Positions 10,407 through 20,334 of a stretch of DNA of 64,000 bases are shown one piece after another. Under the pieces are notes generated by a model that was not told the DNA's origin, did not search any database, and saw nothing but the letters and a program-made list of their open reading frames with translations. The DNA is taken from assembly GCA_003550275.1 (NCBI GenBank), contig QXCW01000002.1:1240001-1304000 (forward strand), written 5' to 3'. The stretch is from Flavobacteriaceae bacterium MAR_2010_72 (GTDB taxonomy: Bacteria > Bacteroidota > Bacteroidia > Flavobacteriales > Flavobacteriaceae). The position numbers and the translations under genes are program-made. Within the stretch, counting starts at the first letter, position 1. The number at the start of each line of letters is the position of its first letter.

Positions 10407-11984
10407 ATGCAAATTAAATTTTCAAAACTATATGTACTAGCATTGATCATGACCGTAACCATTATGGGTTGTGAGGATATGGAGTCTATTCATGAACAAT
10501 ATCTTACTGGAGAGCAAGTATATGCGGGCAAATTGGATTCACTTAAGGTTTATAGTGGGTTTGAACGTGTTAAAATTATTGGAAATACTCAATATTTAGG
10601 AAACTCCCAAGAAGTCACCGTGTCTTGGGACGATCAAACACGTATGTTTACAATCGATCAAATTGTTGATAATGAATTTGAAATGATTGTTGATGGTCTT
10701 GCCGAAAGAAACTATGAATTCGACCTTTATACCATTGATGCAATTGGAAACCTATCGGTACAACAAACAGTACGTGGAAGAGCCATTGGCATCAATTTTG
10801 TGTCAGGGCAATCACCTAGAAGAATTATTGGTTACGATTTATTGCCAGAAGGCGACTTTATACTATGGGCTAATAGCACGGAATCTGAATATGTAGTTTC
10901 TACACTGGTGAAATACGAAAATAATGATGGGGGTATGACTGAAGTTATAGTACTTCCAGAAGACAACAAAACGGAGCTTATTAATTGGAAAGCTGAAGGA
11001 ATTATTGAAATTATATCGACTATCATTTCTGGAGATAACGGTTTTGATTTAATTGCATTAGATACAGTACAACAAATATTACCAAATCCGCCTTCAGGTT
11101 TAGATAGAGATTGGACACTTGCTGCTAATGTTACAGTAAGTAAGGAAAACCCAGGAGGCCCAAATGCTGGCGAAGGCTCTTTAAAAGTAATTGATGGGGA
11201 TACCAACTCAAAGTTTTTGATTTTTGATTACCCTACAGATTTTTGGATGCAACAAGAACTTCCCATTGCAGGGGTTGTAAATAAATACACCTTAACATCA
11301 GGTAACGATGCCCCTAGCAGAGATCCCAAAGATTGGAGATTGGCTGGATCAAACGACCAAACAATTTGGGTAGATCTGGACACAAGATCGGGTGAATCTT
11401 TTGCTGGCAGAAATGAAACCAAAGAATATACAATTAATTCTACGACGTCATATAAATACTACCGTTTGTATATTACCGCAAACAATGGGGATGGTCTCTT
11501 CCAATTAAGTGAATGGCGATTATATGAATCAGATGTTCCAGAAATAGACTTAACCGGCTATTTATTAAAAGAGATAACAGTAAGTAAGGAAAACCCTGGA
11601 GGCCCAAATGCTGGCGAAGGTTCATTAAAAGTGGTAGATGGTGACACAAACACGAAGTTTTTAATTTTTGATTATCCTACAAATTTTTGGATGCAACAAG
11701 AACTTATTAACGGAGAAATTGCAAATCTATATACCCTAACTTCAGGAAATGATGCACCAAGTAGAGATCCTAAAAATTGGACATTGGCTGGATCTAACGA
11801 TGGAGCTAGTTGGGTAACTCTAGATACGAGAACAGATGAATCTTTTGGTGGAAGAAATGAAACCAAGGAATATACGTTCAATTCTGTAGCCCCTTATAAA
11901 TACTACCGTATGTATATTACTGCGAACAATGGTGACGGCCTCTTCCAGTTAAGTGAATGGAGAATGTTGAGAGTGGCTAATTAA
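10407..11984 (+). CDS. Lipoprotein with DUF4998-type domain and two tandem discoidin (F5/8C) modules
   Basis: 525 residues. The lipoprotein signal ends MGC with EDMES after it, again an acidic surface-export sequence. The N-terminal ~220 residues look like DUF4998 (MESIHEQYLTGEQVYAGKLD). Two discoidin-type binding modules follow, starting near residues 242 and 391. They are about 149 residues apart and very similar: both begin VSKENPGGPNAGEGSLKV and end NNGDGLFQLSEWR. The high DNA similarity between the two modules points to recent internal duplication, which would raise avidity for the glycan. It lies 20 bp after the preceding lipoprotein gene and is probably a second surface glycan-binding protein of the locus. 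Confidence 0.82.
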   Translation: MQIKFSKLYVLALIMTVTIMGCEDMESIHEQYLTGEQVYAGKLDSLKVYSGFERVKIIGNTQYLGNSQEVTVSWDDQTRMFTIDQIVDNEFEMIVDGLAERNYEFDLYTIDAIGNLSVQQTVRGRAIGINFVSGQSPRRIIGYDLLPEGDFILWANSTESEYVVSTLVKYENNDGGMTEVIVLPEDNKTELINWKAEGIIEIISTIISGDNGFDLIALDTVQQILPNPPSGLDRDWTLAANVTVSKENPGGPNAGEGSLKVIDGDTNSKFLIFDYPTDFWMQQELPIAGVVNKYTLTSGNDAPSRDPKDWRLAGSNDQTIWVDLDTRSGESFAGRNETKEYTINSTTSYKYYRLYITANNGDGLFQLSEWRLYESDVPEIDLTGYLLKEITVSKENPGGPNAGEGSLKVVDGDTNTKFLIFDYPTNFWMQQELINGEIANLYTLTSGNDAPSRDPKNWTLAGSNDGASWVTLDTRTDESFGGRNETKEYTFNSVAPYKYYRMYITANNGDGLFQLSEWRMLRVAN

Positions 11985-12118
11985 GGTTAGAATAACCTAA
12001 AGGCACTCCATTTTTGTTAGGAATTAGTAGCGAATTAAATAAAACTGCCTAAAGGAAATTAAGTCTTTGGTCAGTAAAAATATGCTTTAAAATAAGCAAT
12101 TAATTAAATAATTTTTTA
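11985..12118 (+). other. Longest gap within the PUL operon
   Basis: 134 bp between the binding-protein genes and the first GH92 gene, against 10-35 bp elsewhere in the operon. It contains a short weak hairpin (AGGTT/AACCT near 11992-12006) without a T run. A partial terminator or a secondary promoter here could separate expression of the transport and enzyme genes, but I see no clear promoter box. Confidence 0.35.
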
Positions 12119-14272
12119 ATGAGGTTTCTAAATTTATTCTGCGTATTTCTATTTCTGTGTATCGGTTGGACAAAGGTAAACTCTCAAAGTTTTGCAAAAC
12201 TTGTAGACACCAAAATAGGAAGCGAAGGCAATGGTTTGGGGTGTGGCTACAATTATATAGGAGCGAGTTATCCGTTTGGGATGGTGCAGTTTACACCGAG
12301 TTTCTTTTCACCACAAAAAGGGTTTGTAATTAATCAATTAAGTGGTGCTGGCTGTCCACATATGGGAAATTTTCCAGTGTTACCTATTTCTGGAAATTTA
12401 TCGCAGTCTCCAAATGCTATGGAACAGTATCCAAAGTACAAAGAGGTCGATCAAGCCTATGCCGGATTATTGTCTGTGACCATGCAAGATAAAACCAAAG
12501 CCAGTTTAACGGTTAGTGAACGCTCTGGAATTGCACGCTTTAATTTTGATGCTTCAGAAGGTACTGTATTAATTGGTGGAGGCATCAGCTCAACCACGGT
12601 CAATAATGCCATGGTACAAATCACTTCAGATAAAACCTGTGAGGGATTTGCTGAAGGCGGCGAATTTTGCGGCTCGCCATCAAAGTACCGTGTTTATTTT
12701 GCTGCAGAATTCGACAGGCCTGCAAAAACCAAAGGCACGTGGATTGGAAATGCCCTATTGGAATCCTCAAGCCATGCATTTGGAAAAAATTCAGGAGCAT
12801 ATTTTACCTTCGATACAAAGTCGAATAATGAAGTCAATTACCGTATTGCCATTTCTTATGTGTCTATAGAAAATGCAAAAGAAAATTTAAGGGCAGGACG
12901 CTTATCAGATTTTGATGCTTATCAAGTCAATGCCGAAAATGCTTGGAATGACAGTCTTGGCAAAATAGCGGTTGAATCTCAAAACAAGGACCGTTTAGTT
13001 CAGTTTTACACGCATTTATACCATGCTTTGATTCACCCAAACCTCGTGAGCGATGTTAACGGCGAGTATATGGGAGCCGATTTTAAGGTGCATAAAACCA
13101 AGGGGAAAGGGCAGTATAGTTCATTTAGTGTATGGGATACTTATAGAACCCAGGCGCAATTGGTGGCCATGTTATATCCCGAAGAAAGTAGCGATATGAT
13201 GCAATCTCTAGTAGACTTTGCCGACCAAAGCGGCGGCTATGGACGCTGGATTTTAGCGAATATTGAAACAGGCATCATGCAAGGAGACCCCACGCCTATA
13301 CTTATTGCAAACTCCTATGCCTTTGGCGCTAAAAATTTTGACCTAAAGCAGGCATATCACCATATGAAGCGTGGTGCGACAATCCCTTTACTTCGTTCTC
13401 AAGATCAAGAAATACGTCCGCATTTAACTGAATACTTACGAGACGGGCACACCTTTGCATCCATGATGCTGGAATACACTTCGGCCGACTTTGCTATCGG
13501 GCAATTTGCATTACAGGCAGTAAATAACCATGAAGACGCCACATATTTTATTAATAGATCCCAGAACTGGAAGAATATCTATAACCCAAAGAACAACTGG
13601 CTTAATTCCAGATACCCCAATGGGAAATGGAAAGATATTACCCACGATTGGAGGGAGGCCACATACAAGAATTATTTCTGGATGGTGCCCTATAATTTAA
13701 AAGGATTAATAGATACAATCGGCGGTAAGCAAGTAGCAGAAAAAAGATTGGATACCCTTTTTAAAAGACTCGACGCATCTTATGAAGAAGATTGGTTTGC
13801 GGCGGGTAACGAACCCGATTTTCAAGTGCCTTGGATATATAATTGGACCAATACACCGTACAAAACATCGGAAGTTATTCACAGAATCTTTAACGAGATT
13901 TATAACAGCAAGCCAAACGGCCTTCCAGGGAATGACGATTTAGGAACCATGGGTGCTTGGTATGTATACGCTTCAATAGGATTGTATCCCATGATACCGG
14001 GAGTCGCCGGATTTTCGGTTAATGCACCTCAATTTGATAAGATTACCATAACACTCCCAGAAGGGCAATTGATTATAAAAGGAGGCGATACTGAAGCTCA
14101 TTATATATCGTCCTTAAAATGGAACAATAAGCTCATCAATAGCACATGGTTTGATTGGGACACTATCAAAAAAGGTGGAGAGCTGGAGTTTAAGACTTCA
14201 ATAAAACCGAACAAGAGCTGGGGAAAAGATAATGTACCTCCAAGCTATAACCACATCAAAAATAATTTTTAA
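12119..14272 (+). CDS. GH92 family alpha-mannosidase (secreted), first of three
   Basis: 717 residues with a cleavable signal peptide (MRFLNLFCVFLFLCIGWTKVNSQ). GH92 enzymes are Ca2+-dependent, inverting exo-alpha-mannosidases with an N-terminal beta-sandwich and a C-terminal (alpha/alpha)6 barrel. Visible family blocks are the N-terminal GCGYNYIGASYPFGMVQFTP, the SVWDTYRTQ motif, AGNEPDFQVPWIYNW carrying the expected general acid Glu565, and GNDDLGTMGAWYVYASIGLYP with the catalytic-base aspartate region. The NEPDFQVPW form differs from the HGNEPSHH form of the next gene, so the two probably have different linkage preference. It lies in the PUL operon, 18 bp before the second GH92 gene. Confidence 0.93.
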   Translation: MRFLNLFCVFLFLCIGWTKVNSQSFAKLVDTKIGSEGNGLGCGYNYIGASYPFGMVQFTPSFFSPQKGFVINQLSGAGCPHMGNFPVLPISGNLSQSPNAMEQYPKYKEVDQAYAGLLSVTMQDKTKASLTVSERSGIARFNFDASEGTVLIGGGISSTTVNNAMVQITSDKTCEGFAEGGEFCGSPSKYRVYFAAEFDRPAKTKGTWIGNALLESSSHAFGKNSGAYFTFDTKSNNEVNYRIAISYVSIENAKENLRAGRLSDFDAYQVNAENAWNDSLGKIAVESQNKDRLVQFYTHLYHALIHPNLVSDVNGEYMGADFKVHKTKGKGQYSSFSVWDTYRTQAQLVAMLYPEESSDMMQSLVDFADQSGGYGRWILANIETGIMQGDPTPILIANSYAFGAKNFDLKQAYHHMKRGATIPLLRSQDQEIRPHLTEYLRDGHTFASMMLEYTSADFAIGQFALQAVNNHEDATYFINRSQNWKNIYNPKNNWLNSRYPNGKWKDITHDWREATYKNYFWMVPYNLKGLIDTIGGKQVAEKRLDTLFKRLDASYEEDWFAAGNEPDFQVPWIYNWTNTPYKTSEVIHRIFNEIYNSKPNGLPGNDDLGTMGAWYVYASIGLYPMIPGVAGFSVNAPQFDKITITLPEGQLIIKGGDTEAHYISSLKWNNKLINSTWFDWDTIKKGGELEFKTSIKPNKSWGKDNVPPSYNHIKNNF

Positions 14273-14290
14273 CCCACAGTATATTTCACT

Positions 14291-16579
14291 ATGAACTTAA
14301 GGTATTTAAAAGGATTAGGATTTTTAGTTTTCGGATTGACAGTTAGCCTGTTATCCTGTCAATCAAATATAAATAAAAAAACAAAAGGGGAAATTCAAGG
14401 CTTAACGCAATTTGTCGACCCTTTTATTGGCTCTGGTGGTCATGGGCACGTGTTTGTAGGCGCCAATGTACCTTTTGGAGGCGTCCAAGTTGGCCCAAGT
14501 AATTTTTATAAAGGTTGGGATTGGTCATCGTCTTATCATTATACAGATAGTATCATCAAAGGTTTTACCCATTTAAATTTAAGTGGAACCGGAATGACCG
14601 ATTTGTCCGATTTTATTGTAATGCCAGCCGTTGGTAAACGTAAAATTTGGGCGGGAAACCAAAACCATCCAAGTGATGCATTTGCTTCTTTCTATTCTAA
14701 AGAAACCGAAGTAGCAAAACCGGGCTATTATTCCGTTAAACTAGATGATTATAATATTAAAGTTGAATTAACAGCTTCAGAACGGGTAGGCATGCACCGT
14801 TATACGTTTCCGGCATCAAAGCAAGCCAGAGTAATTATTGATTTAACTGAAGGAAATAGTGATGTTACCGTTGATACCTACATTAAGCAAATTAATGACA
14901 CCACATTCGAAGGGTATCGTTTTTCAAAAGGTTGGGCAGCCGACCAAAGAGAATATTTCACCTTGGTGCTTTCTAAACCTGTTACAAATTTTGTGCTTTA
15001 TGATAGAAATGATAAAGTTGAAGGTACCGAAAAGCAAGGGACATATATGAAAGGGTTTTTAGAGTTTGAAACTACTGAAAACGAAGTGGTTTACGTTAAA
15101 ATGGGTGTTTCTCCCGTAAGTTCAAAAAATGCTCTAGAAAATATTGAAGCTGAAATTCCGCATTGGAACTTTGATCAAATAGTTGAAATAGCCGATGACA
15201 AATGGAATAAAGAATTGGCTAAAATCACTATCGAAACCCCCGATTTAAGTAAGAAGAAAATATTTTACACGGCCATGTACCACACTATGATTGCTCCAAA
15301 CTTATTTAGTGATTCTAATGGGCAATATAGGGGTACTGATAAAAAAGTGTATGATGATCCAGGGTTTACAAATTACACCTTGTTTTCGCTTTGGGATACC
15401 TACAGAGCCGCACACCCCCTTTACACAATCACGCAACCCGAACGCATGAGCGACATGATTAACTCTATGTTGGCCATATTCGATCATCAAGGTAAATTAC
15501 CAGTTTGGCATTTACGTGGCAATGAGACCAACACCATGCCAGGTTACAGTGCAATTCCAGTGGTAGTAGATGCGTGTTTAAAAGGTTTTGAAGGCATCGA
15601 TGTAGAAAAAGCTTATAACGCCATGAAAATTTCGGCAACTGGCGATTTTGAACCGGGCGTTAAAGATTTAATGGAGTTTGGATACATTCCTGCAGATCAC
15701 GGACCAGAATCTGTGGCTAGTGCCATGGAATATGCAATAGCGGATTGGGCAATTTCTAAACTGGCCGAAAAATTAGGTAAAACGGAAGATGCAGCCTATT
15801 TCGCAAAACGCGCCAAAGCTTATACGCAATATTTTGATGAAGAAACACGGTTTATGCGTGGTAAATTAGCCGATGGTTCTTGGAGAACACCTTTCAATCC
15901 TGTTTCTGCACAACACCGCGTTAATGATTATTGCGAAGGAAATGCATGGCAATATTTATGGCTAGTGCCCCAAGACCCTGAAGGCCTAATCGAACTCCTA
16001 GGAGGTGATAAACTCTACATTGAAAAATTAGACCAATTGTTTAATATGTCTTCAGAGTTGGATAAAGGCGCCTCAATAGACATTACAGGAATGATTGGGC
16101 AATATGCACATGGCAACGAACCAAGTCATCATACAACATACATGTATGCTTATGCCGGAGCTCAATACAAAATAGCCGATAAAGTCAATTATATTTTAAA
16201 CGAATTATACACCGATAAACCCGATGGATTAAGCGGAAATGAAGACTGCGGGCAAATGTCTGCGTGGTATGTGCTTTCTTCTATGGGATTCTATTCGGTA
16301 AATCCAGCTAACGGCATGTATGTTTTTGGTAGACCTTTATTTGATAAAGCATCAATAAAATTAACAGAAAACAAAGTATTTACAGTTGAAACCGAAAATA
16401 ATAGTAAAGAGAATATATACATTCAATCGGTTACTCTAAACGGTGAAAATCACACAAAATCTTTCATAACTCATAAAGAAATCCTTAAAGGAGGCACATT
16501 AAAATTTGTTATGGGTAATAAACCTAATAAGGAATTTGGTAAAAAAGATGAGGATCGTCCAAAGTCTAAAGTGTATTAA
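14291..16579 (+). CDS. GH92 family alpha-mannosidase (lipoprotein), second of three
   Basis: 762 residues. The N-terminus is a lipoprotein signal (LTVSLLSC followed by QSN, without acidic residues, so it may stay periplasmic). Family blocks: FVDPFIGSGGHGHVFVGANV at the start of the mature domain, SLWDTYRAAHPLYT, YAHGNEPSHHTTYMY with the general acid Glu610, and SGNEDCGQMSAWYVLSSMGFY with the catalytic-base region. All key residues I can place are present, so it should be an active exo-alpha-mannosidase. It is 18 bp after the first GH92 gene and 22 bp before the third. Confidence 0.95.
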   Translation: MNLRYLKGLGFLVFGLTVSLLSCQSNINKKTKGEIQGLTQFVDPFIGSGGHGHVFVGANVPFGGVQVGPSNFYKGWDWSSSYHYTDSIIKGFTHLNLSGTGMTDLSDFIVMPAVGKRKIWAGNQNHPSDAFASFYSKETEVAKPGYYSVKLDDYNIKVELTASERVGMHRYTFPASKQARVIIDLTEGNSDVTVDTYIKQINDTTFEGYRFSKGWAADQREYFTLVLSKPVTNFVLYDRNDKVEGTEKQGTYMKGFLEFETTENEVVYVKMGVSPVSSKNALENIEAEIPHWNFDQIVEIADDKWNKELAKITIETPDLSKKKIFYTAMYHTMIAPNLFSDSNGQYRGTDKKVYDDPGFTNYTLFSLWDTYRAAHPLYTITQPERMSDMINSMLAIFDHQGKLPVWHLRGNETNTMPGYSAIPVVVDACLKGFEGIDVEKAYNAMKISATGDFEPGVKDLMEFGYIPADHGPESVASAMEYAIADWAISKLAEKLGKTEDAAYFAKRAKAYTQYFDEETRFMRGKLADGSWRTPFNPVSAQHRVNDYCEGNAWQYLWLVPQDPEGLIELLGGDKLYIEKLDQLFNMSSELDKGASIDITGMIGQYAHGNEPSHHTTYMYAYAGAQYKIADKVNYILNELYTDKPDGLSGNEDCGQMSAWYVLSSMGFYSVNPANGMYVFGRPLFDKASIKLTENKVFTVETENNSKENIYIQSVTLNGENHTKSFITHKEILKGGTLKFVMGNKPNKEFGKKDEDRPKSKVY

Positions 16580-16601
16580 GTTAAACAGTAAACTAAAATT
16601 C

Positions 16602-18920
16602 ATGAGATTAGAAAAAATATTTTTTCTATTATTGGCACTATGTACGCTTAATGCACAAGGTCAGTATAAAGAAAACACAGCTGTTTCCTATGCCAATTTA
16701 GTAAACCCATTAGTTGGTAGTGATTCATCCTTTGAGCTTTCCAATGGAAACACCTATCCTGCAATTGCAACCCCATGGGGCATGAATTTTTGGACTCCGC
16801 AAACTGGCGAAATGGGTAATGGTTGGGGCTATACCTACGATGCGCATAAAATTAGAGGTTTTAAGCAAACCCATCAGCCAAGCCCATGGATTAACGATTA
16901 CGCAGCATTTGCATTATTTCCAGAAACAGGAACCTTAAAGATAAATGAAGACGAACGCGCTTCTTGGTTCTCACATAAAACCGAAATAAGTAAACCACAT
17001 TATTATAAAGTTTATTTAGCCGATTACGATGTGACTACCGAGATTACACCAACAGAACGTGGCGCCCAATTTCAATTTACATTTCCAAAATCAGACAAGG
17101 CCCATATTTTAGTCGATGGCTTCTTTAAAGGGTCTATGGTTAAGGTGATTCCAGAAGAACGCAAAATAATTGGCTATTGTCGAAATAATTCAGGGGGTGT
17201 ACCAGAGAACTTTCACAACTACTTTGTCATCTATTTTGATAAAGATTTTGAAGCCGTCCAAACCTGGAAAGCAGATAAAAACAGTAAAGCCAACAATAGT
17301 AAGTTAAGCAAGGCTTTAACCGCCGAAGGCTTTCATGTTGGTGCAGCCATATCATTTAAAACAAGCGATGGTGAAAAAGTGACGGCCAAAGTAGCTTCAT
17401 CTTTTATCAGTTTGGAACAAGCCGAATTAAATTTAAGTCGAGAAATTGGTAATGAGAGCTTCGAACAAACCAAACAAAAGGCCGTCTCCCTTTGGAACAA
17501 AGAATTGGGCAGAATTGAAGTAACCGGCGGCACCCTCGAACAACAGAAAACCTTCTATACCGCATTATACAGGGTATTGTTATTCCCGAGAAAGTTTTAT
17601 GAAATCGATGCCAACAATCAAATTATGCACTACAGCCCCTATAACGGACGAGTGCTTCCAGGTTATATGTTTACCGATAATGGCTTTTGGGATACGTTTA
17701 GAGCCGTCTTTCCTTTTTTTACCATCATGTACCCCGACTATTTAAGTCAGGTTATGCAAGGCTTGGTAAACACTTATAAAGAAAGTGGCTGGTTGCCAGA
17801 ATGGGCAAGCCCAGGGCATCGGGACTGCATGATTGGCTCCAATTCGGCCATCAATATTGCCGATGCTTATTTACGAGGCATTAGAGGATTTGATATTGAA
17901 ACCTTATACCAGGCAATTAAAAAGAACAGTAACCATAAAGGCCCATTAAGTTCTGTTGGGCGTTTTGGATCGGAATATTATAATGAATTGGGTTACGTGC
18001 CTTATGATGTGGGCGTTAATGAAAACACAGCACGAACTTTGGAATATGCTTTCGCCGATTGGAGTATTGCTGAATTGGCCAAAGCGCTAAATAAGCCAGA
18101 AGAAGAAATAGAGTTGTTTAGAAAACGAAGTTTAAATTACAAAAATGTATTCGATCCAGAAATTGGATTCATGCGTGGGAAAAATGAAGATGGTACATGG
18201 GCAACTACCTTTACACCTGACAAATGGGGCGATGCCTTTACCGAAGGTTCTTCATGGCATTGGACCTGGTGTGTGTTTCATGATCCAATTGGTTTGGCAG
18301 AATCGTTTGGAGGTATTAAAAAAATGCGCAACAGGCTAGACGAAGTGTTCACAGCCAAACCTACATTTAACGATTCTTATTACGGACAACAAATTCACGA
18401 AATTACCGAAATGCTGGTTAGCAATATGGGACAATATGCACATGGGAATCAGCCCATTCAGCATGCCATATACCTATATAATTGGTTAGAGCAACCTTGG
18501 AAAACGCAAAGGTATGCACGTGAGATCATGAGTAAATTGTACTCTTCGGCTCCTGATGGTCTTTGTGGCGATGAAGATAATGGGCAAACATCGGCTTGGT
18601 ATGTATTCTCTGCCATGGGTTTTTATCCGGTAACGCCAGGAACAGGGCAATATGCTTTGGGAAGTCCGCTGTTTGAACAGGTTAAACTGCATCTTGAGAA
18701 CGGAAAAACCTTCGAAATAGTGGCGAAAAACAATTCTGAAGAAAACGTATATATCCAATCTATTACAAGAGGAAATGAAGCCTACAATAAAAATTATATT
18801 ACCTATGAAGATCTCATGGAGGGTACCATCTTTTCATTTGATATGGATGACGAGCCTAATAAAACATTGGGCACTAAAAACGAATCGAAACCGTATTCGA
18901 TGAGTACCGAAAATAATTAG
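16602..18920 (+). CDS. GH92 family enzyme with Gln in place of the general acid (GNQP motif), third of three
   Basis: 772 residues from the ATG at 16602, which gives a good signal peptide (MRLEKIFFLLLALCTLNAQG). An ATG at 16506 would lie inside the previous gene. GH92 blocks are present (NGNTYPAIATPWGMNFWTP, FWDTFRAVFPFFT, CGDEDNGQTSAWYVFSAMGFYP). The motif that reads GNEP in the two neighbours is here YAHGNQPIQHAIYLYNW, placing Gln617 (codon 18450-18452) at the general-acid position. As I recall, this Glu-to-Gln change marks GH92 members that hydrolyse mannose-1-phosphate diesters, where the leaving group needs no protonation. A phosphomannan-type substrate is therefore the best guess, unless the protein is inactive. 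Confidence 0.9.
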   Translation: MRLEKIFFLLLALCTLNAQGQYKENTAVSYANLVNPLVGSDSSFELSNGNTYPAIATPWGMNFWTPQTGEMGNGWGYTYDAHKIRGFKQTHQPSPWINDYAAFALFPETGTLKINEDERASWFSHKTEISKPHYYKVYLADYDVTTEITPTERGAQFQFTFPKSDKAHILVDGFFKGSMVKVIPEERKIIGYCRNNSGGVPENFHNYFVIYFDKDFEAVQTWKADKNSKANNSKLSKALTAEGFHVGAAISFKTSDGEKVTAKVASSFISLEQAELNLSREIGNESFEQTKQKAVSLWNKELGRIEVTGGTLEQQKTFYTALYRVLLFPRKFYEIDANNQIMHYSPYNGRVLPGYMFTDNGFWDTFRAVFPFFTIMYPDYLSQVMQGLVNTYKESGWLPEWASPGHRDCMIGSNSAINIADAYLRGIRGFDIETLYQAIKKNSNHKGPLSSVGRFGSEYYNELGYVPYDVGVNENTARTLEYAFADWSIAELAKALNKPEEEIELFRKRSLNYKNVFDPEIGFMRGKNEDGTWATTFTPDKWGDAFTEGSSWHWTWCVFHDPIGLAESFGGIKKMRNRLDEVFTAKPTFNDSYYGQQIHEITEMLVSNMGQYAHGNQPIQHAIYLYNWLEQPWKTQRYAREIMSKLYSSAPDGLCGDEDNGQTSAWYVFSAMGFYPVTPGTGQYALGSPLFEQVKLHLENGKTFEIVAKNNSEENVYIQSITRGNEAYNKNYITYEDLMEGTIFSFDMDDEPNKTLGTKNESKPYSMSTENN

Positions 18921-18938
18921 ACTAACAAATTCCACAAT

Positions 18939-20312
18939 ATGAAAAATAGCATAGAATCATTGGCAAGCGAAAACGATATCCCTGAAATTTCTACAAAAAC
19001 ACCCGTTGTTTCAAAAAAAGTTTTAATTCCGTTTTTATTGGTAACCTCGCTATTTGCATTATGGGGTTTTGCCAATGCAGTAACCGATCCAATGGTAAAT
19101 GCCTTTAAGAAAGTACTGGAATTATCGAACACACAAGCTTCTTGGGTACAGATGGCGTTTTACGGCGGCTATTTTTGTATGGCATTGCCAGCAGCTATGT
19201 TTATGCGTAAATACTCCTATAAGGTTGGTGTACTCATTGGTTTGGCACTGTATGCAGGTGGTGCGTTATTGTTTTACCCAGCCGCTATAACAGAAAAGTT
19301 TTGGTTTTTCTGTTTAGGTCTATACATTTTAACGTTTGGTTTGGCGTTTTTAGAAACCGCTGCAAATCCGTATATATTGGCTATGGGTGCTAAAAAAACA
19401 GCAACGCAACGATTAAATTTGGCACAATCGGTAAACCCTGTAGGTTTAATTGCAGGATTGTTGATAGCCAAATATTTTGTTTATGACAATCTACAATCTG
19501 ATGATATTGCCGATTTTAGCGCATTGGACGAAGCAAAAAGAACGCTTATTAGGGTGTCAGATTTAGCGGTTATTCGTGACCCCTATGTTATTTTAGGATT
19601 GGTTATTTTAGTGGTTTTCATTATTTTTTTAGTGAGTAAAATGCCACAATCGAAAGCCGAAGGCGGTATGCCTAGTCTAGGCAAAACCTTTGGAGAATTG
19701 GCAAAAAACAAAGAATATGTTTTAGGTGTTGTATCCCAAATCTTATATGTGGGTGCTCAAATAATGACATGGACCTATATCTATCAATATGCCGAAGCCA
19801 TTGATTTGGCCAATGCCAATGTGGTGGGCTATGAAAAGGTAGATGTGTTTTCATATCAATTATTGGCATTTATATTATTTACAATTGGACGCTTTATAGG
19901 AACTGCCTTGTTGCGCTATTTGAGTTCTGGTAAATTGCTTATGTACTTTGCGCTATTGGCGGCTGTTTTTGTAGCCGGAACGATTGGTATTCAAGGCATG
20001 GGAGGCCTGTACTGTTTGGTGGGCATTTCCTTTTGTATGTCGTTAATGTTCCCGACCATTTATGGGATCGCCTTAAACGATTTAACTGAAGAACAAGCAA
20101 AGGTAGGTTCGGCTGGATTGGTTATGGCCATTGTTGGTGGCGCATTATTGCCCATGTTGCAAGGGGTGATTATTGACGCCGGTGGCAATGGTGTTGCAGA
20201 CACCACCATAATGGGGGTTTCCGAAGTTAATTTTTCTTTCATTTTACCACTATGTTGTTTTATAATGATAGCATGTTATGGCTATATGGCATTTAAAAAA
20301 TTCAACATCTAA
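18939..20312 (+). CDS. Sugar:proton symporter, MFS (FucP/GluP-like)
   Basis: 457 residues with about twelve hydrophobic helices. The opening LVTSLFALWGFANAVTDPMV and the block ETAANPYILAMG are typical of the FucP/glucose-galactose branch of the major facilitator superfamily. It sits in the inner membrane and would import the monosaccharide, presumably mannose, released in the periplasm by the GH92 enzymes. The helices before the cytosolic loop near residues 230-250 (SKMPQSKAEGGM) match the usual N- and C-bundle split. It is 18 bp after the third GH92 gene and in the same operon. Confidence 0.92.
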   Translation: MKNSIESLASENDIPEISTKTPVVSKKVLIPFLLVTSLFALWGFANAVTDPMVNAFKKVLELSNTQASWVQMAFYGGYFCMALPAAMFMRKYSYKVGVLIGLALYAGGALLFYPAAITEKFWFFCLGLYILTFGLAFLETAANPYILAMGAKKTATQRLNLAQSVNPVGLIAGLLIAKYFVYDNLQSDDIADFSALDEAKRTLIRVSDLAVIRDPYVILGLVILVVFIIFLVSKMPQSKAEGGMPSLGKTFGELAKNKEYVLGVVSQILYVGAQIMTWTYIYQYAEAIDLANANVVGYEKVDVFSYQLLAFILFTIGRFIGTALLRYLSSGKLLMYFALLAAVFVAGTIGIQGMGGLYCLVGISFCMSLMFPTIYGIALNDLTEEQAKVGSAGLVMAIVGGALLPMLQGVIIDAGGNGVADTTIMGVSEVNFSFILPLCCFIMIACYGYMAFKKFNI

Positions 20313-20334
20313 ACGTTTGATAGATTTTATTGAA

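Noticed and set aside
10832-11881. Reverse-strand open frames opposite the discoidin modules
   Set aside because: They mirror the duplicated modules and have no plausible start region or domain; shadows of the forward gene.
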